9,472 nucleotides of DNA from Candidatus Gastranaerophilales bacterium (GTDB lineage Bacteria > Cyanobacteriota > Vampirovibrionia > Gastranaerophilales > CAJFVJ01): NCBI GenBank assembly GCA_028694275.1, contig JAQUTS010000062.1, forward strand, positions 1 through 9,472, in the 5' to 3' direction. Each line of letters starts with the position of its first letter. The stretch's first letter is position 1. Position numbers and translations under genes: made by a program. The notes beneath the pieces were generated by a model. It ran no database searches. It had not been told where the DNA came from and worked only from the letters and a program-made list of their open reading frames with translations. This document shows positions 5,762-9,472 of this stretch, piece after piece.

Positions 5762-6346
5762 TTAATAACAAATATCTGCTTTATCTTTGATGATTGTATA
5801 AACTTCACCTGATTGTTTATCTTGAAAACTCAACCTTAGATAAAAGCTTTTGTCTATTGGGAAAAGAACCAGTTTCTCAAATTTTTCACCCGGATAAAAG
5901 TCACTTTGAAAGAAGTTTTCTTGTGAATATTCAAGCGATTCTTCTTTTGCTCGTCTGTTGGTAAAAACATTATAATACCATTCAAAAGGAGAGATAACGA
6001 CAGCCAAAGCCCAAGCCCCGCCCAGTGTCCAAAGCCCCCAGTCTTCCCAGGCATGGACTCTTTTTTTGAGCTGTGCATCTGCGTTTTTTCTTATCTCAAA
6101 ATACGCATCGCCGCCGTTTTTACCACCCTCAAAGCTTCCGTCCACCAGTCTCAAAACTCGTCCCGATTTATTTTCTATCGTAACTTCATAGGCCGAAAAA
6201 TGCTTTCTTAGCTGGCTTTTCAGGTCGATTTCTTTTGCATAAACAGATATATTAGGCTCATAATCACTTTCATAACTGACAAAACCCATCGCAGGCATGG
6301 TGGAGGTGATAAAAAATACTAATAATAAAGATATCAATTTTTTCAT
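5762..6346 (-). CDS. Secreted or membrane-anchored protein of unknown function, coupled to pdxJ
   Basis: I do not recognise this 194-residue protein. It begins with a strong signal peptide (MKKLISLLLVFFITSTMPAM, likely cut near GFVS at 21-24), with no lipobox cysteine. Residues 50-90 look beta-rich (SAYEVTIENKSGRVLRLVDG and following, with a Gly-rich FEGGKNGGD turn). A hydrophobic, Trp-rich stretch at about 101-126 (DWGLWTLGGAWALAVVISPF and beyond) could be a membrane segment or amphipathic hairpin. It is followed by a basic RRAK and a second beta-like part to the end (FYPGEKFEKLVLFPIDKS and following). It would be exported and probably held at the inner membrane with most of its mass in the periplasm. 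The ATG overlaps the pdxJ TGA (ATGA), and no good Shine-Dalgarno precedes it, which points to translational coupling. The signal peptide and coupling make the gene itself credible. Confidence 0.8.
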   Translation of the reverse strand: MKKLISLLLVFFITSTMPAMGFVSYESDYEPNISVYAKEIDLKSQLRKHFSAYEVTIENKSGRVLRLVDGSFEGGKNGGDAYFEIRKNADAQLKKRVHAWEDWGLWTLGGAWALAVVISPFEWYYNVFTNRRAKEESLEYSQENFFQSDFYPGEKFEKLVLFPIDKSFYLRLSFQDKQSGEVYTIIKDKADICY

Positions 6347-7056
6347 GAAATAAGGCTTTTCATATCCCGGACAGCTTGCTCCAATCCGACCATAACAGCC
6401 TTGGATACTATACTGTGACCGATGTTGAGTTCTTCCATGTGTTCTATTTGGGCAACAGGCATTACGTTATTGTAGTTGAGCCCGTGGCCTGCATTGATTC
6501 TTAGCCCTATTGAATGTGCATAAGCTGTTGATGATTTGAGGTTTTCAAATTCTTCTTTTTCTAAAGGTGTATTAAAAACTTCTGCATATTTGCCCGTATG
6601 AAACTCTATAAACTGTGCACCTGCTTCTTTGCTTTTTTGGATTTGATCTTTTTTGGGATCAATGAAAAGGCTGATTATTATGCCGTTTTCTACCAATGGG
6701 GCTATGAATTTTTTCAGATGTTCAAAATTTGAAACCACATCGAGTCCGCCTTCTGTTGTTAGTTCTTGTCTTTTTTCAGGAACAAGCGTACAGCTGTAGG
6801 GCTTGATTTCCAGTGCGATTTTTTGCATTTCATCAGTTGCTGCCATCTCAAGATTCAAGCGAGTTTTGATTGTGTCTTTAAGAATACGCACGTCTCTGTC
6901 TTGAATATGGCGGCGGTCTTCTCTTAGGTGCACGGTGATTGCATCGGCGCCTGCTCTTTCGCAGATGAAAGCTGCATCAACAGGATCAGGCTCAACACCT
7001 AGTCTTGCTTGTCTTATTGTTGCTATGTGATCAATATTTACACCTAAAGTTGCCAT
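6343..7056 (-). CDS. pdxJ: Pyridoxine 5'-phosphate synthase
   Basis: PdxJ condenses 1-deoxy-D-xylulose 5-phosphate with the product of PdxA to form pyridoxine 5'-phosphate, the last ring-forming step of the DXP-dependent vitamin B6 route. The 237-residue TIM barrel has the normal length and complete motifs: LGVNIDHIATIRQAR (4-18), AGADAITVHLREDRRHI (35-51) with catalytic-type His43, NLEMA with Glu70, CTLVPEKRQELTTEGG (89-104), FIEFHTGKYA (149-158), INAGHGLN with His191, and ELNIGHSIVSKAV (209-221). These correspond to His45, Glu72 and His193 of E. coli. The start has an AAAGGAAC ribosome-binding site. The gene lies 41 bases after the flavoenzyme gene and overlaps the next gene by 4 bases. Neither pdxA nor acpS is in the window. 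Its presence implies that the DXP route to B6 operates rather than PdxS/PdxT. Confidence 0.97.
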   Translation of the reverse strand: MATLGVNIDHIATIRQARLGVEPDPVDAAFICERAGADAITVHLREDRRHIQDRDVRILKDTIKTRLNLEMAATDEMQKIALEIKPYSCTLVPEKRQELTTEGGLDVVSNFEHLKKFIAPLVENGIIISLFIDPKKDQIQKSKEAGAQFIEFHTGKYAEVFNTPLEKEEFENLKSSTAYAHSIGLRINAGHGLNYNNVMPVAQIEHMEELNIGHSIVSKAVMVGLEQAVRDMKSLIS

Positions 7057-7097
7057 TTTTTGTTCCTTTTTTTATCTATATCTAAAATATAATGACT

Positions 7098-8459
7098 TTA
7101 GGTTTGATTTTCAAGTATTTTATCAAGCTGATACGCGGCAGTTGTTGTAATGTCTATTGCCTTAGAAAAAGGCGGGGCGTATGTTATGTCTATATTTATG
7201 TACTCTTTGACCGTCATTTTGCTGCTGAGAGAAGAGGCTATGATATTTATTCTTTTGTCTATATCGCCATAGCCGATGCCTTGGGCACCTAAGAGGCGTT
7301 TGGTTTTTTTGTCGGCAATTACCTTTATGCAAATAGGCTGTGCATCGTGCATATAGCCTGCTTTGTCCTTGGAATGAATAACAACCGATGCAACATCATA
7401 ACCAAGATCTTTTGCGGTTTTTTCAATCAGGCCTGTTGTTGCGATTTTTATATCAAAAAACTTTGTAATGGCAGAGCCCAAAATCCCTTCAAATTCTGCA
7501 TCTTTCCCTGCGAGATTTACCCCTGCTACGCGGCCTTCTTTGTTGGCAGTGGAACCTAGAGGAACCCAAACAGGCTGATTTGATACTATGTTTGTTTTTT
7601 CGGCGCAATCGCCTGCTGCGTATATGTTTGGGATATTTGTTTGCATGTGTTTGTTTACTTTTATCGAATTTGCAACACCAAGCTCAATGCCTGCTTCTTT
7701 TGCAATTTCAGAATTTGGCCTCACTCCGACAGAAAGTAGTGCCAAATCAGTATCCAACACCATGCCTGATTGAAGTTCGGCTTTTTTTAGTACGCCGTTT
7801 TCGCCGATGAATTTTGTTACGTTATCTGATGTTATAACGCAATTGGGGTATTCTTCGAGCATCATATCTTTTAGATGATCAGCCACGTCAATATCAAGAG
7901 TCGGCATTATGTGAGGTGTTTTTTCGATTATTTTGGCATCCAACCCTTGGCGCAAAAACGCCTCAAGCATTTCTATACCTATGTATCCGCCGCCTATGAT
8001 AAGAGCTTTTTTGGATTTTTTCATTGTTTCGATGATTGCAAAAGCATCTTCGAGGTTTCTGATTTTGAAAACATTTTGAAGTTCTTTACCTTCTATCTCA
8101 GGGATGAAAGGCCTTGCTCCCGTTGCAATAAGGAGTTTTGTGTAGGTGTGTTCAGAGGTTTCGTTTGTTTGAAGATTTTTTATTGAGACGGAGTTTTGTT
8201 GAGGGTTTATGGCGACACATTCATGGAGCGTGTGGACTTTTACGTTCATATCGTGTTCAAAATTTTCTTTTGTATATTCTACAAGCTGGTGGTAGTCTTT
8301 GAATTCTCCTCCTATAAAAAACGGCAGTCCGCAAGCGGAGTATGACATATGTTTTTCATTTGTAAAAAGAGTCATTTTGATATCAGCGTTCTCGCGTCTT
8401 GCTTTGGCCGCGGCTTTTGTTCCTGCGGCAACACCGCCTATGATTATTATATGTTCCAT
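7098..8459 (-). CDS. FAD-dependent pyridine nucleotide-disulfide oxidoreductase, CoA-disulfide reductase type
   Basis: This is a 453-residue flavoprotein of the single-cysteine NADH oxidase/NADH peroxidase/CoA-disulfide reductase group. It has an N-terminal FAD dinucleotide fold (IIIIGGVAAGTKAAAKARR, 4-22), the redox cysteine C43 in MSYSACGLPFFIGG (38-51), an NAD(P) fold (ALIIGGGYIGIEMLEAF, 152-168), the second FAD motif NIYAAGDCAE (278-287) and a C-terminal dimerisation domain. Tyr369 (KAGYMHD) and Tyr427 (DITYAPPFS) lie at the places of the two active-site tyrosines of S. aureus CoA-disulfide reductase (361 and 419, from memory; the spacing of 58 is the same). This favours reduction of CoA disulfide, or a related low-molecular thiol, over oxygen-reducing NADH oxidase. 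The start has a strong AAGGAGC ribosome-binding site. It heads the run with pdxJ, and its promoter lies within an inverted repeat. The exact substrate cannot be fixed from sequence. Confidence 0.9.
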   Translation of the reverse strand: MEHIIIIGGVAAGTKAAAKARRENADIKMTLFTNEKHMSYSACGLPFFIGGEFKDYHQLVEYTKENFEHDMNVKVHTLHECVAINPQQNSVSIKNLQTNETSEHTYTKLLIATGARPFIPEIEGKELQNVFKIRNLEDAFAIIETMKKSKKALIIGGGYIGIEMLEAFLRQGLDAKIIEKTPHIMPTLDIDVADHLKDMMLEEYPNCVITSDNVTKFIGENGVLKKAELQSGMVLDTDLALLSVGVRPNSEIAKEAGIELGVANSIKVNKHMQTNIPNIYAAGDCAEKTNIVSNQPVWVPLGSTANKEGRVAGVNLAGKDAEFEGILGSAITKFFDIKIATTGLIEKTAKDLGYDVASVVIHSKDKAGYMHDAQPICIKVIADKKTKRLLGAQGIGYGDIDKRINIIASSLSSKMTVKEYINIDITYAPPFSKAIDITTTAAYQLDKILENQT

Positions 8460-8490
8460 TTTTTGCTCCTTCTCAGGATGTAGACAAACT

Positions 8491-8510
8491 TTTGTTTATT
8501 ATAAAACAAA
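8491..8510. promoter_or_regulatory. Inverted repeat around the -10 box, possible Rex-type operator
   Basis: TTTGTTT (8491-8497) and AAACAAA (8504-8510) are exact reverse complements; the six bases between them are the -10 box of the flavoenzyme promoter. The inner 18 bases agree with the Rex consensus known from clostridia (TTGTTAA-N4-TTAACAA) at 11 of 14 defined positions. Rex represses NADH-consuming genes and is released by NADH, which fits a pyridine-nucleotide oxidoreductase downstream. The repeat is seen; the regulator is inferred. Confidence 0.45.
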
Positions 8511-8526
8511 TTCTTTATTCATTAAA
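8498..8526 (-). promoter_or_regulatory. Promoter of the CoA-disulfide reductase-type gene
   Basis: Read on the minus strand, a perfect TATAAT (8498-8503) has a partial -35 TTTAAT (8521-8526) 17 bases upstream. Transcription would start near 8491, about 30 bases before the ATG, leaving room for the AAGGAGC ribosome-binding site. The -10 hexamer is bracketed exactly by the arms of an inverted repeat. Confidence 0.55.
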
Positions 8527-8584
8527 TTAGCTATGATAGTATATTTTTTATGTAAGTTTTAATTTTAGGATATCAGATTTGGCA

Positions 8585-8836
8585 ATGTTTTTGGCGAAAA
8601 TTACCGTTAAATTTAAAAAAGGTGTCAAAAATCCCGAAGCTCAAACCTTGGAGACACTTCTTGCAAGGCTTGGTGAAAATAATGTGCAAGAGGTAGTTTG
8701 TTCCAAAAATTATGAGCTTGTTTTGGCGGCTTTTGACTCAAAAGAGGCTTCTTGTAAGGCAAATGACATTGCTAATAAGGTTTTGGCAAATCCTATTATC
8801 GAAGATTATGAGGTGCAAATATGCGAGCTGCTGTAG
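8585..8836 (+). CDS. purS: Phosphoribosylformylglycinamidine synthase subunit PurS
   Basis: PurS is the small structural subunit that bridges PurQ and PurL in the three-part FGAM synthase (fourth step of purine synthesis) of Bacillus- and cyanobacterium-type bacteria. The 83-residue protein matches the family size of about 80-85. It shows the opening FLAKITVKFKKGVKNPEAQT, the central LLARLGENNVQEVVCSKNYE and the closing ANKVLANPIIEDYEVQI, the usual beta-alpha-beta-beta-alpha-beta pattern. The start is uncertain by two codons. I give the ATG at 8585, where homologues tend to begin, but the AGGA at 8567-8570 is better spaced (8 bases) for a TTG at 8579. Its last 16 bases overlap purQ, and the purQ ribosome-binding site lies inside it. 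Together with purQ the identification is very secure. Confidence 0.93.
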   Translation: MFLAKITVKFKKGVKNPEAQTLETLLARLGENNVQEVVCSKNYELVLAAFDSKEASCKANDIANKVLANPIIEDYEVQICELL

Positions 8837-9438
8837 TTGTATTCCCCGGTACCAATTGTGAACAAGAAACAATTGATGCGTGTTATGAAGCGGGCTTTGA
8901 CCCTAGATTTGTTTGGCATGAAGAGACAAATTTCCACGAGTTTGATCTTGTGATTTTGGCCGGTGGATTTTCGTATGGGGATCATATTTCATCGGGGAGA
9001 GTTGCCAAATTCAGCCCTGTGATTGAGCAATTGCGCAATTTTGACGGGTTTATTTTGGGTATTTGTAATGGGTTTCAGACGCTTTGCGAGGCAGGGTTTT
9101 TGCCGGGGACTTTGATTACAAATGAGAGTACCAAGTTTGTGTCCAAAAACGTCAAAATCCGTTTTGACAGAAGGCATTTGAGCATTCCTATAGCCCATCA
9201 TCAGGGCAACTATTATTATGAGGGGGAGCTTCCTTCTCATATAAAAAAAATAAAATATATCGGAAATCCAAATGGCTCGAAAGATAATATAGCCGGCCTT
9301 TGGGATACTAAAAAAAACATAATCGGTCTTATGCCTCATCCTGAACGTGCGGTTTTTAAAGAGCAGGGTTCTGTTGATGGGATGGTTATTTTTCAGACAA
9401 TAAAAAAGGTTTTGGCAAATGCAAAAAACAATGCCTGA
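8821..9438 (+). CDS. purQ: Phosphoribosylformylglycinamidine synthase subunit PurQ (glutaminase)
   Basis: PurQ hydrolyses glutamine and passes ammonia to PurL for conversion of FGAR to FGAM. It is a class I glutamine amidotransferase with the full triad: nucleophile Cys82 in LGICNGFQTL (79-88), and His173 and Glu175 in MPHPERAV (171-178). The N-terminus AAVVVFPGTNCEQET and the loop LAGGFSYGDHISSGR (46-60) are typical of PurQ. It has 205 residues against about 225-230 in most PurQ proteins. The shortening falls mainly between FVSKNVKIRFDRR (106-118) and SIPIAHHQGN (121-130), where relatives carry roughly 12 more residues. The motif usually written AHGEGN is AHHQGN here. No frame break is visible. 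The ATG overlaps the purS stop by 16 bases, with GAGGTG as ribosome-binding site six bases upstream. Confidence 0.95.
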   Translation: MRAAVVVFPGTNCEQETIDACYEAGFDPRFVWHEETNFHEFDLVILAGGFSYGDHISSGRVAKFSPVIEQLRNFDGFILGICNGFQTLCEAGFLPGTLITNESTKFVSKNVKIRFDRRHLSIPIAHHQGNYYYEGELPSHIKKIKYIGNPNGSKDNIAGLWDTKKNIIGLMPHPERAVFKEQGSVDGMVIFQTIKKVLANAKNNA

Positions 9439-9472
9439 TTTGGCCTTTGATTTGAATATAAAACCAAAAGAA
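9419..9472 (+). CDS. Start of a third pur-operon gene, probably purL (18 codons visible)
   Basis: An open frame begins with ATG at 9419 inside the end of purQ (20-base overlap) and runs to the window edge: MQKTMPDLAFDLNIKPKE. An AAAAAGG at about 9403-9409 lies nine bases upstream, a fair ribosome-binding site. A second ATG at 9431 would give an 8-base overlap. Eighteen residues are too few to identify a family. Order and spacing suggest purL, the large FGAM synthase subunit, which commonly follows purS-purQ, and the FDLNIKPKE stretch would fit the N-terminal helix that precedes the conserved PurL core. The function rests on context only. Confidence 0.5.
   Translation, partial: MQKTMPDLAFDLNIKPKE

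Noticed and set aside
5854..6078. A 74-codon minus-strand frame inside the secreted-protein gene.
   Set aside because: It is a shifted frame within a gene that has a signal peptide and coupled start; its product has no recognisable features.
7092..8562. Plus-strand frames opposite the CoA-disulfide reductase-type gene.
   Set aside because: They are shadows of a 453-residue gene with complete flavoprotein motifs; none has its own translation signals.
8777..9420. The 15-base string AAGGTTTTGGCAAAT occurs at 8777-8791 in purS and again at 9406-9420 in purQ.
   Set aside because: Both encode K-V-L-A-N near the protein C-terminus with the same common codons; no flanking similarity suggests duplication.
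1..9472. Search by eye for CRISPR repeats, tRNA or rRNA genes, insertion sequences, phage or toxin-antitoxin and defence genes.
   Set aside because: No regularly spaced repeats, cloverleaf-type inverted repeats with CCA-type ends, transposase motifs or defence domains were found; the region is conserved housekeeping genes.

Overview
The window is AT-rich, protein-dense chromosomal DNA (about 35-40 % GC by eye) from a diderm bacterium. An Omp85/BamA-type outer-membrane insertase and a Skp/OmpH chaperone show that there is an outer membrane. The insertase has only three POTRA repeats behind a charged linker, as in cyanobacterial Omp85 and unlike the five of proteobacterial BamA. Low GC, cyanobacterium-like Omp85, the PurS/PurQ form of FGAM synthase and the DXP-dependent B6 enzyme PdxJ together make a non-photosynthetic cyanobacterial relative (Vampirovibrionia/Melainabacteria, e.g. 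Gastranaerophilales) my best guess. This is inference from memory of those groups, not a search result.

Layout. (1) 1-3332, minus strand: a compact unit transcribed bamA -> skp -> tsaC -> rpiB, with rpiB cut by the window edge. It joins outer-membrane biogenesis to tRNA t6A modification and the pentose phosphate pathway. (2) 3333-3464: divergent promoter region with a good extended -10 promoter for bamA and a weaker one for mtnA. (3) 3465-4505, plus strand: mtnA, a methionine-salvage enzyme standing alone. (4) 4518-4551: a terminator hairpin usable in both directions, between convergent mtnA and pyrF. (5) 4570-8459, minus strand: a CoA-disulfide-reductase/NADH-oxidase-type flavoenzyme, then pdxJ, then a secreted protein of unknown function whose start overlaps the pdxJ stop, then a more AT-rich stretch with a doubtful small lysine-rich ORF, then pyrF. 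(6) 8460-8584: divergent regulatory region. A perfect inverted repeat brackets the -10 box of the flavoenzyme gene and resembles a Rex (NADH-sensing repressor) site. (7) 8585-9472, plus strand: purS-purQ and the first codons of a third overlapping gene, probably purL.

All enzymes are housekeeping: nucleotide synthesis (pyrF, purS, purQ), vitamin B6 (pdxJ), methionine salvage (mtnA), thiol/NADH redox (flavoenzyme), translation fidelity (tsaC), sugar phosphates (rpiB) and envelope (bamA, skp). I see no mobile element, CRISPR array, tRNA, rRNA, phage gene or defence system, and no intergenic stretch longer than about 130 bases. I did not find a new biological system here. The points most worth checking are the Rex-like operator, the pdxJ-coupled secreted protein, the bamA-skp-tsaC-rpiB gene order, and small departures from family norm in PyrF and PurQ.
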